A stretch of DNA of 64,000 bases from Leptidea sinapis. Taxonomy: Eukaryota > Arthropoda > Insecta > Lepidoptera > Pieridae. How positions within the stretch are numbered: position 1 is the stretch's first letter; every line of letters starts with the position of its first letter. Positions 33,607-43,985 of this stretch are shown in pieces. A model generated the notes under the pieces. It had not been told where the DNA came from and did not search any database. It saw nothing but the letters and a program-made list of their open reading frames with translations. The translations under genes were made by a program, and so were the position numbers. Location: positions 10,496,001 through 10,560,000 of the forward strand of contig NC_066284.1 of NCBI RefSeq assembly GCF_905404315.1. The letters run 5' to 3'.

Positions 33607-33937
33607 TAAATTGTTCTGTGTACAAAAATCTCCCTACCACAAACCGTTGCCACTCGTTTGCGCTTATACGTTACATAGTCAGAACAAAAGCCTTAGATCG
33701 AATCGACCTTATGTCAAAAACTTAAATATCGTACTCTTGTAACAAAAAATGACGGTTCAGTTACGATTGTGATGAAGTTACGTTAAAATCTAGCGAAATT
33801 TTTGTACCAAGATCGAACGTCAATTGTTGGGAGATGCGTGTTCTGCAAAATTTTGGCGTTTGGTTTATTTGACAACTTAAAACATCATATAATAGAGTAT
33901 AGAATATAATACTTAGTAGTAGTAATACTTTAGACTA

Positions 33938-34271
33938 CCAGTGGGAGGCTCCTTTGCACAGGATGCCGGCTGGATTATGCATAACGGCGCCTATTTCTGC
34001 CGTGAAGCAGTAACGTGTAAGCATTACTGTGTTGCGGTTTGAAGGGTGCCGTAGCTAGTGAAATTACTGGGCAAATAAGACTTATATATCAATCAATCAA
34101 TAATTATTATATCTTATGTCTCAAGGAGACGAGCGCAATTGTTGTGCCGCTCAGAATTTTTGGGTTTTTCAAGAATCCTGAGCAGCACAGCATTATAATG
34201 GGCAGGGCGTATCAGTTACCATCAGCTGAACGTCCTGCTCATCTCGTTCCTTATTTTCATTTAAAAAAAAA
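33938..34271 (+). mobile_element. SINE-A copy, opposite orientation
   Basis: Begins CCAGTGGGAGGCTCCTTTGC and ends with ATTTAAAAAAAAATA. It contains a ~17 bp ATATCAATCAATCAATAATT insertion in the middle. It lies 330 bp from the inverse copy at 33295-33606 in filamin intron 5, giving an inverted pair that could fold in the pre-mRNA. Confidence 0.88.
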
Positions 34272-34661
34272 TATAGGTAGTACAATATTGGTAAATTCGT
34301 GCTAGCTTGTCGTTCAAATGTTGTTAACGAGGCGCGCGGCTCTGATTCAGTTAAGATCTAGAAAAATTATAAGAATCTTAAGAAAAACGTGGATACGACC
34401 GGAATTTAGCGTCAACGATTTCAAAATAACATGAATAGCACCGCTGGTCAAGCTAATGGCATGTAAAATAGATAATACTGTCTTTACTTATGTTCTCCTG
34501 GTGGCAGTTACAAAAATGTGCTGCGTGAGTGGAAGTATAGTTTCTTTCCCTCTGAGGGAGAGAGCTAGCAACTAATACTCTTAAACAGTACGCTTTTTAA
34601 TGTACCATTAGATACTTCATTCCAACAAATGAATAAACATCCCTACATATATATTTTTCAG
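34272..34661. other. Rest of filamin intron 5, no feature
   Basis: No repeat or gene recognised. The intron ends TATATTTTTCAG. Confidence 0.55.
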
Positions 34662-34850
34662 GCTCCCTCAGGATTAGAGGAGCCTTGCTTCTTGAAGCGT
34701 CTTCCATCAGGCAACATCGGTATCAGCTTCACTCCACGCGAGGCGGGGCAACACATCGTATCCGTAAAGAAGATGGGTGTCCACATCCAAAACTCCCCCT
34801 TCAATATCACCGTACAAACACAGGAAGTTGGAGATGCTAAGAAAGTTAAG
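34662..34850 (+). CDS. cher: Filamin exon 6
   Basis: 63 codons, phase 0 both sides, donor AAG/GTAAGT. Second half of Ig repeat 3: APSGLEEPCFLKRLPSGNIG, ISFTPREAGQHIVSVKKMGV, HIQNSPFNITV, then a linker VGDAKKVK. NSPF replaces the common GSPF, as in several FLNA even repeats. Splicing joins it to exons 5 and 7 without frame change. Confidence 0.95.
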
Positions 34851-35194
34851 GTAAGTCCAATATCTTGGGTATCAAATATTATTCTGATATATTTTCTCTT
34901 CTGTTAAGCTCAATGCTTTCGGATGTCTATTCGGGCGCTATTCTTGGTCAAACTATACTCGGATAGTGAAAAGTCCGCTGTAGGCTCTAGGTATTTTTCA
35001 ATGATTATCGCAAGTAGAGTATACACATTTTAATTTATTTTATTTACCTAATATAGGTATTTTTAATATATATCAAAGCGGTAGACAACAGTTTCCGTAC
35101 GCGGGGTACTCAAACTGTTTGTTTTAGAGTGAGCGCGTTGCTGAAAATGGAGACTAACAGTTCGGCGCTATTTTTTCGACGGGTTCGTAAACGT

Positions 35195-35231
35195 CACAGT
35201 CTCACTAGACGTATAAATTGTCTAAGACTGC
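35195..35231 (+). repeat. Solo end of the CTTAGA/TCTAGA TIR element
   Basis: CTAGACGTATAAATTGTCTA then AG equals the right TIR of the element at 23832-24052. No matching left end is seen nearby. It lies in filamin intron 6. Confidence 0.5.
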
Positions 35232-35495
35232 ACACAAAACTAGTTCCATTGCTATTAAAGTACTTTCAAGCTTTTGAAGTGATAATTTCTTTGGGCGTGC
35301 TAAGCACTTTATTTTGTGAATATTGAATGCGACTAAGTAGACACGTACACGTAGATAACGGTTGCTCGAATCGACTAAGTGCCACCAGTCAAAGCGACCA
35401 GTGTATGTTATAAACTCACATTGATTGAGTTTTCACTACTGTAGTATACAAGTACCGATTGACTGTTGCAAATTTATGATGAGAAATTTTTACAG

Positions 35496-35598
35496 GTTTC
35501 AGGCAGCGCTCTGAAAGAAGGCAAAACACACGCGGATAATACTTTCACCGTGGAGACGAAGAATGCGGGTTATGGTGGTCTATCTCTCTCCATTGAAG
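35496..35598 (+). CDS. cher: Filamin exon 7
   Basis: Acceptor TTTTTACAG, donor GAAG/GTAAAT, ends in phase 1. Opens Ig repeat 4: VSGSALKEGKTHADNTFTVE, TKNAGYGGLSLSIEG. The FTVxTKNAGxGGLSLxIEG stretch is the hallmark of ligand-binding odd repeats (position of FLNA repeat 19). Confidence 0.95.
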
Positions 35599-35904
35599 GT
35601 AAATTAAAGCTCTTGTTATTCTATCTTCTGACGAGAGTAACGAGATATTTCAACTTTGTTTTAACCGCTAGTTTTAACAACGTTGTTTTATTCCAACGCA
35701 AGGAGACTAAAAAAAATTTTATGTGATTTTTTTCAAAAGTGTTTATGGTTTGCCTTATGTTTAGTGATCGCAGTTGCTAAATACTCTTGCAATACCACAG
35801 GAATAATAAGAACTTTACTGGCTTAAAGGCTTATTGTAGGGGTTTTTTTTAAGGTAATTGTGTTGTATGGGCTTGGAAATTAAGAGAGAAGAGAAGGCGA
35901 TAGT

Positions 35905-36445
35905 AATTCACTTTAAGCCACCGCCAGCAACTATATAAGACGCAAATTTAACCTCATATGAAGTACTGTTTTCCCTCTGGGCGGGCACACCCCAGTACCA
36001 TTCTTCCATTAGACCGCATACAACGAAGAGCGGCTCGACTTATCGACAATCAAGGCATCTCCGAATTGCTTGACTTTGACTCTCTGTATCTTCCACCGCA
36101 TTTATCACGGGGAGTGGTCAAAGGAGTTTTTCGGGGATCAACCAGCAACCGAATTCCATCACTGGTTATTACGTCAAAATTCTAAATTCCATCCGTATCA
36201 TATTGACGTCTGGCAGTCTGCAACAGAGCGTTTTTCGAGAAACTTCTTGCCACGCACAGCTACTTTGTGGAGACAGCCTCCGGCTGTTGTTTCGCGAACC
36301 GAATCGTTCTAGGGGCCTTCAAGCATAGAGCATGCACATAGTCAGGAAACGCATATCTTGCTTCCTGGTGTTGCGGTTGTCCATGGACGGTTGCCTCACT
36401 ACTTTCCATCACGTGAACCTCTTACCCGATTGTCCCCTTTTATAT
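35905..36445 (+). mobile_element. CR1-like LINE family 2, 3' fragment
   Basis: Sister of 32701-33205, slightly longer. Late RT (TLCIFHRIYHGEWSKEFFGD, TEFHHWLLRQNSKFHPYHID, FSRNFLPRTATLWRQPP) is followed by the 3' end with GGTGTTGCGGTTGTCCATGG, CATCACGTGAACCTCTTACC and a TATATAAAAAA end. Several frameshifts. Confidence 0.85.
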
Positions 36446-36567
36446 AAAAAACCGCGTGTTCGAAAGTTCATTCCATATTTCAGATTTATCGATCTACCCT
36501 CCTTCTGTAAAATTTTATAGTTATATATTTATAAGTTAGTTTAGAAATGTAAAAAATATATCGTTAG

Positions 36568-36710
36568 GTCCCAGCAAGGCTGAGATCCAATGTGCTGACA
36601 GCAAGGACGGTGTTCTGGCCATCAGCTACAAGCCAACTGAGCCTGGCTACTACATCATCAACCTAAAGTTCGCTGATCATCATGTCGAGGGTTCCCCTTT
36701 CACTGTCAAG
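36568..36710 (+). CDS. cher: Filamin exon 8
   Basis: Acceptor CGTTAG, donor AAG/GTATGC. Completes Ig repeat 4: GPSKAEIQCADSKDGVLAIS, YKPTEPGYYIINLKFADHHV, EGSPFTVK. It starts with two bases of the split Gly codon from exon 7. Confidence 0.95.
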
Positions 36711-36809
36711 GTATGCATCATAATCCATTTAAGTTTACACATACGGAAAAGACTTTCTTTTAAGATAAAATGTGAGAAGTAAACCCACTTAATAACTTAA
36801 CCAAAGTCA

Positions 36810-37025
36810 CTTACATAGCTCAGGTGGCTGCGAAACTGAAGTGGCAGTGGCTAGCTCGACCACGTACCGAAAGACGTAGAGTTGGTACGCCCCGCACAAG
36901 ATGGACCGACAATCTGGTGACCGGAATAGGTTGGATGAGGGCATATCAGGACCGATCGTCATAGAGATCTTTGAGGGAGGCCTTTGTCCAGCAGTGGACG
37001 TCTTCCGGCTGAAATGATGATGATG
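36810..37025 (+). mobile_element. RTE-type LINE 3' fragment
   Basis: Plus strand: GCTGCGAAACTGAAGTGGCA, CGACCACGTACCGAAAGACG, AGATGGACCGACAATCTGGT, GAGGCCTTTGTCCAGCAGTG, ending GCTGAAATGATGATGATGA. Same element as 47160, with an internal deletion between GTGGC(T) and the CCACGTACCG block. Confidence 0.85.
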
Positions 37026-37965
37026 AAAACCACTTAAAAACTGCATCGATTGGTATGCGACATAATGTGAGATAATGTAATACTCCCTTGAGTCTGACAT
37101 TTTAGGTGATTGCCAGGTACAAGAAAAAATTGATTTTATATCATTAAAAAAATATCAAGTTGTTAATAATGTTTAATAAATAATACACAATACTGCATTA
37201 TATGTCTATATAAGTTGATTACTATGAATACTTCTCGTGTATTAACGGTCAGACGTAGTGGATGCATTCATTACCCTTCATCTTAGAATAGTTAGTATAT
37301 TATCAAGCAGACAAACATAAATATTACGTGTTAAAATGTATTTTGAATATTATGACGTTTATATAGAGTAATAGGTCCATATGACATAATAATATATCTT
37401 TGAAACTATCATCAATCCAAAAAAAAGTTGAAAGAATGCAACACGAGCTTGTCAATCACCGCCTGAGGACACGGTTGCGGGGTGCACATATAAATGGAAA
37501 AACTATTTTGTGCCGCCAGTCATAATGTCCAATTAAAAAGAAATACTAGCATTGTATAAGATTAGCTTAAGTTTCATAAGTATGCTAATCTTTAGAGAAC
37601 GTTTTCATCTGATACGGGGTAATGATTAGCCTAAAGACAGTTATAATACGTAATAAATTGTTTAACACAGTCAACTTTAACTGCTACCAAACACAGCTAA
37701 AAATAATATTATATTTAATAGAAAAAATAGGATATGTAATAACTATTTCTTACAAGTAATTCTTACAGACTAATTTACAGACAAAAGCTCTTGTATTCCC
37801 TGAAGACCTTCGAATGTGTCACTACCGTCAAAGTGGGTGTTATTTTTTATATTTAAATAGATATGCACGAAAAGGGATCGTAGTTATGGTACATTCGTAC
37901 GATTATGCTTAGAATAGAGAGCTTAAGTATAATATATATACTTATTTACGAACTTGGTGTTTTAG
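37026..37965. other. Rest of filamin intron 8, no feature
   Basis: AT-rich. No repeat copy recognised. Confidence 0.5.
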
Positions 37966-38074
37966 GTGACAGGTGAAGGAAGCAACAGACAGAGGGAGAA
38001 GATCCAGAGACAGCGTGACCCAGCTCCTTTAACTGAAGTTGGCACCAACTGCAAGCTGACCTTCAAAATGCCGG
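37966..38074 (+). CDS. cher: Filamin exon 9
   Basis: Acceptor TGTTTTAG, donor CCGG/GTAAGT region, phase 1 end. VTGEGSNRQREKIQRQRDPA then PLTEVGTNCKLTFKMPG: the close of repeat 4 plus a basic linker rich in Arg/Gln, and the start of an even repeat (FLNA repeat 20 position). VxxxCKLTFKxP is the expected B strand. Confidence 0.92.
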
Positions 38075-38100
38075 GTAAGTTAGATGTACTCCTTCCTGAA

Positions 38101-38484
38101 GAGGACGACACACGAGCGTATGGGTCACCTGATGTTAAGTGATCACCGATGTCCACATTCACCTGCGACACTTCATTCCACCTTCGCACGACACGCCACA
38201 AGTTAGGATATCATCCCCACCATCTGGATGTGTGGCGGTTCTCCACAGTGCGGTTTTCAAGGAGCTTTCTCCCTCGTACTACAAAGCTGTGGAATGAGCT
38301 TCCTTGTGCGGTGTTCCCGGGACGATACGACATGGGTACCTTCAAAAAAAGCGCGTACACCTTCCTTAAAGGCCGGCAACGCTCTTGTGGTTCCTCTGGT
38401 GTTGCAAGAGAATGTGGGCGGCGGTGATCACTAACACCAGGTGACCCGTACGCTCGTTTGTCCTCCTATTCCATAAAAAAAAAA
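38101..38484 (+). mobile_element. LINE family 1 3' end, with a short inverted piece at its left
   Basis: 38177-38484 is a plus-strand 3' fragment (TTCCACCTTCGCACGACACG to TCCATAAAAAAAAAAC). 38101-38160 is the extreme 3' end in the opposite direction (GAGGACGACACACGAGCGTA, TGATGTTAAGTGATCACCG). It begins 26 bp after the exon 9 donor. Confidence 0.8.
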
Positions 38485-38725
38485 CACTAGCAGAATCACT
38501 GGATAAAGGTGTACATAATTCTTTTGAAAGTACCCATGTCGTATCATCCCGGAACAACCAAGAAAGCTCATTAAGCCAAAGCTTAGTTGTGGACTAAAGG
38601 TCCTGAAGGAACGTACTGTAGACAAACGCCACACTCCCAGACAATGGAGATGATGTCCTAATTTGTGGCATGTCGTGCAAAAGTGGAATTTGGCAGCAGG
38701 AATTGGAACCATATTGCCCGTTTAG
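38485..38725 (-). mobile_element. LINE family 1 3' fragment, inverted
   Basis: Minus-strand copy without the last ~100 bp, abutting the previous copy tail to tail (AAGGTGTACATAATTCTTTT, ACCCATGTCGTATCATCCCG, TTGTGGCATGTCGTGC, GCAGCAGGAATTGG). The pair forms an inverted repeat of about 230 bp in filamin intron 9. Confidence 0.75.
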
Positions 38726-39550
38726 GTCTTCTGGAAGATATTGTAGCAACTTACTTAACTTTGCACTTTTTTGGCTTAGATTTAGATTTAGATTAAATAC
38801 AAAATAAATCCCATTCATCCATCCGATTTGCTTGTTCGAATATATTTTAACGCGCCAACAAGGTATACACTAATATAAACACAGTATACATAAACAATAA
38901 AATTTATATAGTAAGTGATGCCTCAATTATAGGCGAAAATGAAATGCTATTCAATTAAATTAAACCACAAAATAAAATAAGAACTATAATATATTATATA
39001 ATATCTACGAATACAATCTTAATATATATTTACATAAAATATTATCGAAAAATAACGATTTAAGTCATCCCTCACTTGAAAGAACCGTTTTAATATATTT
39101 TTTAAATTTTTTTGTGATCAAATATGTCGACTTCATCGTGATGACTGTTATATTCCCTGGTAATTCTATTCAAGGGAGAGAAATAGCCTAAATTAGATCC
39201 TGCATAATTACAGAGAAATGCATTATATTTCTTACACGCTCTCGGTTGAGTTTTTGGAACAGCGAGGTTTAGTTTCGATATAAGATGAATGTAGCTATAG
39301 TAAAATATAACTGTCTTCTTGAAGGTTATAGAATTGAAGAACTTGAATGAACACGTTTAGACACAATTCTCTCCACAATTCACCAAGAAGTAGTTATCGA
39401 CCTTATCATGTTTCGGCTGATTTTTATCTGTTACAATATATTCTGTTATAATAAGAAGAAATCTATTATGATGGAATTAGAAACTAATTAATACACTGAT
39501 TATAAATCATTAATGTCTCTTAACTATGTTATTTTTTATCTCCTTTTCAG
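38726..39550. other. Rest of filamin intron 9, no feature
   Basis: AT-rich with a short TTTAGA run at about 38775-38795. No repeat copy recognised. Confidence 0.5.
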
Positions 39551-39715
39551 GAATTACATCGTTCGACCTAGCAGCCACCGTCACTAGTCCTGGTGGAATC
39601 TCCGAGGACGCTGAGATCCAGGAGGTCGAAGATGGCCTTTACTCCGTACACTTTGTACCCAAGGAACTAGGAGTTCATACCGTCTCTGTTAAGTACAGGG
39701 AGATTCATATTCCCG
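39551..39715 (+). CDS. cher: Filamin exon 10
   Basis: Acceptor TCCTTTTCAG, donor CCCG/GTAAGT. Main part of Ig repeat 5: GITSFDLAATVTSPGGISED, AEIQEVEDGLYSVHFVPKEL, GVHTVSVKYREIHIPG. Canonical VTSPxG and DGLYxVxFVPxExGxHTVSVxY strands. Starts with two bases, ends with one. Confidence 0.96.
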
Positions 39716-39869
39716 GTAAGTCAGATATCAAATAGTAAATTTGATTTTAGACTTTGGCTCAAGAACAGCGCCCAAATATCGATCTCAGGAAGAATATTAT
39801 CTTATAAGTAACTATTTAAGTGGATGTAGAATATTTTAGAATTTTGTTTTTAGTAAACTCTTTTTTCAG

Positions 39870-40109
39870 GATCTCCCTTCCAGTTCACCGTTGGTCCATT
39901 AAGAGACTCCGGTGCCCACTTGGTGAAGGCCGGAGGTTCTGGACTGGAGAGAGGAGAAGCAGGACGCCTTAACGAGTTCAACGTATGGACGAGAGAGGCG
40001 GGCGCTGGTCAACTTGCTATCTCGCTCGAAGGACCGAGCAAAGCTGAAATCGATTTCAAAGATCGGAAGGATGGTTCTTGTGATGTCTCTTACAAAGTTG
40101 ATGAGCCTG
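39870..40109 (+). CDS. cher: Filamin exon 11
   Basis: Closes repeat 5 (GSPFQFTVGPLRD) and opens repeat 6: AHLVKAGGSGLERGEAGRLN, EFNVWTREAGAGQLAISLEG, PSKAEIDFKDRKDGSCDVSY, KVDEPG. The FxDRKDGSCxVxYxVxEPG pattern matches FLNA repeat 21, the main integrin-beta/migfilin binding repeat. Donor CCTG/GTAAGT, phase 1. It is the last exon before a very large intron. Confidence 0.97.
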
Positions 40110-40579
40110 GTAAGTATTTTTTGATATTTTTCTTATATTATGAGTGTGCACACCTGAGCCTAAATTCGCCACCCTGACTTTAGCTTTTCAACTAGACCGT
40201 TTGTATCATACTTCAGCTACGAAGCCTCTTATAACTCATATGTCTACGAGTTCATTTTAATAAATAATTAAATAAATTTTACTATGTATATTTGTGTATG
40301 AAAGAAAAATTTCATTTCTTTCTAATTGTATAAAAATAATTTAATGCTGCTTAAACAAAATTATGCGGTATAATAATATTTTCATTGGTTGTATTTAAAA
40401 CCCTCGTTATTTAAGTATTGTTCTTACTACCAACGTATAATAGCACGACGAATAAAATTTGGTTTGGTAAGCCAAAGAGGTTTATATAGTATACCTCCCA
40501 TTTGTGAATAGAGTGACTGTCCTCAGGCTATTTAATTATAAATATTATTGTACGATATTATGATGTGTTAAAATTAAAA

Positions 40580-40720
40580 AAAAAAAGAAGCCCGCTATGT
40601 TTCCTGCGCCCGTTCTTCTCAGGTTTGAGGCATGCCACTTCGAATGGGTGTTAGTTTTTGACGTTCAATAAGTGATTTTAAATACTATTTTAAATAAAAA
40701 TATTTGAATTTTAATTCTAG
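40580..40720 (-). repeat. Dispersed repeat family F, minus copy
   Basis: Complement of the 48040 copy: AAGAAGCCCGCTATG, GCGCCCGTTCTTCTCAGGTT, AATGGGTGTTAGTTTTTGAC, then AAATATTTGAATTTTAATTC. Confidence 0.7.
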
Positions 40721-40879
40721 TATGTACTGGTATGAATCTTGAGCGGTGAGTGAAATTAATGGTAAGGTCTGGGGCTAAACTGCGCATCAGCTCAGTGCGA
40801 CCTTATTCCTCAACTATAGATTATCTTAAGTGCCTGGGACCAGTCTATGATTATTTATAGCAATGTGAAAGATGAATCT

Positions 40880-41025
40880 TATTAGACCCATCTACTCCAG
40901 TGACCCTGCCTACTGAGCTAGAGGTCCCAAATCGAACCCCGTAAGTGCAAATATTTTTATGAAGAAAATGATGTTTGTTTCCGAGTCATGGATGTTATAT
41001 TTGTTGTTTATATATTATTTAAGAG
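40880..41025 (+). mobile_element. SINE-C copy, plus orientation, partial
   Basis: tRNA-related head on plus: GACCCTGCCTACTGAGCTAG, AGGTCCCAAATCGAACCCC, GTAAGTGCAAATATTT, then TTTCCGAGTCATGGATGTTA. Only the head half is present. Confidence 0.65.
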
Positions 41026-41038
41026 CTGTTTCACTTGA

Positions 41039-41312
41039 TTCCTGCCGCCGAATTCCACCTTCGCACGACACGCCACAGGTTAGGATATCATCCCCACCAT
41101 CTGGGAGTGTGGTGGTCCTCCACAGTGCGGTTTTCAAGGAACTTTCTCCCACGTACGGCACTATAATTGCGCTCGTCACCTTGAGACATAAGATGTTAAG
41201 TCTTATTTGACCAGTAATTTCGCTATCTACGTCGCGGCTTCACGACAGGGAAAGATGCCGTTGTGGTACTCATAATCTAGCCGACATCCCGTGCAAAGGA
41301 GCCTCCCACTCT
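41039..41312. mobile_element. Chimeric LINE-1 / SINE-A fragment
   Basis: 41039-41154 is LINE family 1 on plus (TGATTCCTGCCGCCGAATTC to TTCTCCCACGTAC). It joins without spacer to 41155-41312, a SINE-A piece on minus (GGCACTATAATTGCGCTCGT to GGAGCCTCCCACT). Both partners lack their poly(A) ends at the join. Confidence 0.8.
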
Positions 41313-41411
41313 TTCCCACCATTAGAGTCATCTTCCTATTTACACATTTATCACTTGGGAACATCTGTTACTTATTGAATGTAAAATGTACCACCAATTT
41401 GAAAAGATTCC

Positions 41412-41608
41412 CTCGACAGGTGATGCCGTATACACGGGCCATGCAGGTCTAGGGAAATCGTCGACCAGTGCCGGGAGAAACTTGTGTCTTCTATCGAGTC
41501 CTCTCTTGAGAAGGTCGCGGAAGGGGGTAAATTGAACCTTGCCCAATTTAACCCCCAGAACACTCAAGTTTGCGCGTTTACCACTAAAAAAACCCCATTT
41601 GTTTAAAA
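41412..41608 (+). mobile_element. LINE family 1 internal RT fragment
   Basis: ACAGGTGATGCCGTATACAC, GAAACTTGTGTCTTCTATCG, AACCCCCAGAACACTCAAGT, ending CCACTAAAAAAACCCC. It equals the RT region just after YADD in the 61 kb copy. An internal piece without either end is unusual for a LINE insertion, so it is probably a rearranged remnant. Confidence 0.8.
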
Positions 41609-41783
41609 AAAAAGCCTTCGACGAACCAGTACTAGAAATTCCGTGAACTGTGAAGTATATTTCTTATTATTATTATTATATTTCTAATTGTAATATTACA
41701 CAATTTTACTTGAAGATTCCCATAGTAGGAAACGGATTCCATGGTCATGGTAGGACATTGAGTAATAAACTCTGAATGAACAC

Positions 41784-42114
41784 CACCAGCGGGAGGCTCC
41801 TTTGCATAGGAAGCCGGCTATATTATGGGTACCACAACGTCGCATATTTCTGCCGTGAAGCAGTAATGTGTAAAGATTACTCTGTTTCGGTCTGAAGGGC
41901 GCCGTAGCTAGTGAAATTACTGGGCAAATGAGACTTAACATATTATGAGACACAACTTATGTCTCAAGGTGACGAGCGCAATTGTAGTGCCGCTCCGAAT
42001 TTTAGGGTTTTTAAGAATCCTGAACGGCACTGCATTGTTATGGGTAGGGCGTATCTATTACCATCAGCTGAACGTCCTGCTCGTCTCGTCCCCTATTTTC
42101 ATAAGAAAAAAAAA
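41784..42114 (+). mobile_element. SINE-A copy
   Basis: Starts CCAGCGGGAGGCTCCTTTGC and ends CATAAGAAAAAAAAACAC. Contains a ~14 bp duplication-like TATTATGAGACACAACTTAT in the middle. Confidence 0.88.
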
Positions 42115-42156
42115 CACACACACACCCACAGATTGTGTGGATGAATAATTAGTTTT

Positions 42157-42382
42157 GTCTATGGCAGAGGAGGACAAACGTGACCTGATATTAAGTGATC
42201 ACCGCCGCCCACATTCTTGTAACACCAGAGGAATCTCAAGAGTATTGCCGATTTTATAAAGCTTATAAATAAACATACATATGAATTCGAAAAACAAGAA
42301 CACATTGGTTCGAGACGTGTGAGGATCAAACCGGAGCCACCGTGTGTCAACGGTTCAACCAATGTACTTAGTCCAGCCATTA
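42157..42382 (-). mobile_element. SINE-B: tRNA-derived head with LINE family 1 tail
   Basis: Read on minus: a tRNA-like head with B-box GGTTTGATCC, then AACCAATGTGTTCTTGTTTT, TTCGAATTCATATGTA, and then a tail equal to the 3' end of LINE family 1 (GATTCCTCTGGTGTTACAAG, GGGCGGCGGTGATCACTTAA, TATCAGGTCACGTTTGTCC). The sister copy is at 43488-43722. Confidence 0.75.
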
Positions 42383-43159
42383 AGACTGTTACAATTAAAT
42401 ATTACATTTGAATTTGGAATCTGTCATTAATTGATGATTGTTCATTGAGTTTTCTCATTTTGGGATCACTACATTGTACAATATTTTGCGATATTAAAAT
42501 GGAGTGAAGTGTAAGAGAAAACCGAATCGCTGTGATTGCTTTGAAGATTCCCATCCGTAATTTTGTTTGCCGTAGAAGAAAATACCCCGAAATTTCACAC
42601 TGGATAAACGTCACACATTCAGATTGTGTATACTCATTTATCTTTACCATATCTCATGTATTCTTATTATCTCATTCATGATTTAGTTGCTCAATGAAGA
42701 GAGTATCTTGAGAATCGCTCATGAATGAAATTGTCGAAAACATAATCCTCATGTACTTATGATTTTATGCAAACGTTTACGATGGCAATATTTCACCTCA
42801 ATCGGTCTCTACGTATGTGTTGTTTCAATAATTAATCACGTCAGAAGCAAAATGCTGCTAAAACCTTTTCGCTTACCTTATCGTGTCCCATCTGAATCAG
42901 CAAGTCAAATGACGTCTACCCCATGCTCCTCAAGCCCGCGCCACAAAAACAATATAAACACTGAAATGTACTTCATAAATAAACGCATTCAACCACGCCT
43001 CTTTATAACTGACCAATCAACTCAGCCTGACCGCAGGCGCGGCGAAATACCGCGAACCATATTGACAGATCGATTTTTTATTATTTTTTTTCTTTTTTCA
43101 CATTCTTTTTTAGTGGCATTGGCTGTCGCGATTTCGGCCGACGATTAAGAGAATTTACG
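42383..43159. other. Repeat-free stretch with GC-rich part at 42880-43140
   Basis: No repeat copies. 43010-43060 is GC-rich (CTGACCGCAGGCGCGGCGAA) and near a CCAAT box (GACCAATCAACT, about 43010). It precedes a small ATG exon candidate at 43160. The 129-codon frame at 42759-43148 has no domain. Confidence 0.35.
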
Positions 43160-43205
43160 ATGAAGTTTTTACTAATGTACGCGATAATTCGTGTTTTTTT
43201 CTCCG
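43160..43205 (+). CDS. Possible first exon with signal-peptide-like start
   Basis: ATG at 43160 reads MKFLLMYAIIRVFFSG and meets a GTGCGT donor at 43206 (phase 1); without splicing it stops after AYL. It is hydrophobic like a signal or anchor peptide. The phase would allow a join to filamin exon 12, but one in three random exons would. No other evidence of transcription is available from sequence. Confidence 0.15.
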
Positions 43206-43487
43206 GTGCGTACTTATGAAGACTTTTCGGCATTCGGCAAATTGTTTTTATTGTCAGCGCTGCTGTATAAAACAATAATTGTTTGTTCTTTTACGGTTTT
43301 TATTGGTTCGACCATTTAAAATGTTTGTAATTAAAATAAATGCTCTGGGTGCAACGTTGTTGTGCAAAAAAATTTTGGAATAGCATTATTAAAAATAGTA
43401 ATATGACGGTTCATCCAAAAATATTGGTATATGCAATTATTAATTAATAAGCATGATAGAAACGTATAAAAATAAATGATATTTTTA

Positions 43488-43722
43488 TGTAAGAGGAGAA
43501 CAAACAAGCATGCAGTGTCACCTGATGTTATGTGATCACCGCAGCCCAGTCTCTTGTAGTACTAGAGGAATCACAGGAGCGTTGCAGACCTAAAGCGTTG
43601 GATAAACGTGCAAATGAATTCAAAAACCGAAAACACATCGGTACGAGTCGGGCGAGGATCGAACCGGGGTGCTCCGTGGTGAGAGACAATTGTTTTACCT
43701 ATTGTGCGACCGGTGCATATAT
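43488..43722 (-). mobile_element. SINE-B, second copy
   Basis: Same layout as 42157-42382. Head on minus: GTTCGATCCTCGCCCGACTC with an intact B-box, CCGATGTGTTTTCGGTTTTT, GAATTCATTTGCACGTTTAT. Tail: GCAACGCTCCTGTGATTCCT, GGGCTGCGGTGATCACATAA, CATCAGGTGACACTGCATGC. The tail ends TCCTCTTACATAAAAA. Confidence 0.78.
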
Positions 43723-43778
43723 CTGTCATTCTTATTTATTTATTTTTATATACACTTAGTTTCTGTATAAATCTATAT

Positions 43779-43985
43779 ACATATATATATATATATATAT
43801 AAGAGATTTCCACGTATATAGTCACTCATCACGATATCTCTGGAACCACAAGGCGTAGAGACTTGAAATTTGGTAGAAATACTCCTTTCGTCGAGTAGAG
43901 ATCAGCTAAGAACGGATTTTACGATAATCCACCCACAAGTTTTTTTTTTTATTATGAACAGAACAACGTCTGTCGAATCAGCTAG
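43779..43985 (+). mobile_element. Helitron-like element, plus orientation
   Basis: Starts in an (AT)n tract, continues AAGAGATTTCCACGTATATA, GTCACTCATCACGATATCTC, and ends GAACAGAACAACGTCTGTCG then AATCAGCTAG. The 3' CTAG and hairpin are clear; the 5' TC end is not. Confidence 0.75.

Noticed and set aside
38765..38800. Telomere-like repeat
   Set aside because: The run is TTTAGA-type and only about four units long, not the insect TTAGG repeat.
42759..43148. 129-codon plus-strand open frame as a gene
   Set aside because: No recognisable domain, low-complexity and basic composition, and an F-rich end from a T tract. The signal in this place is at most a promoter-like island.
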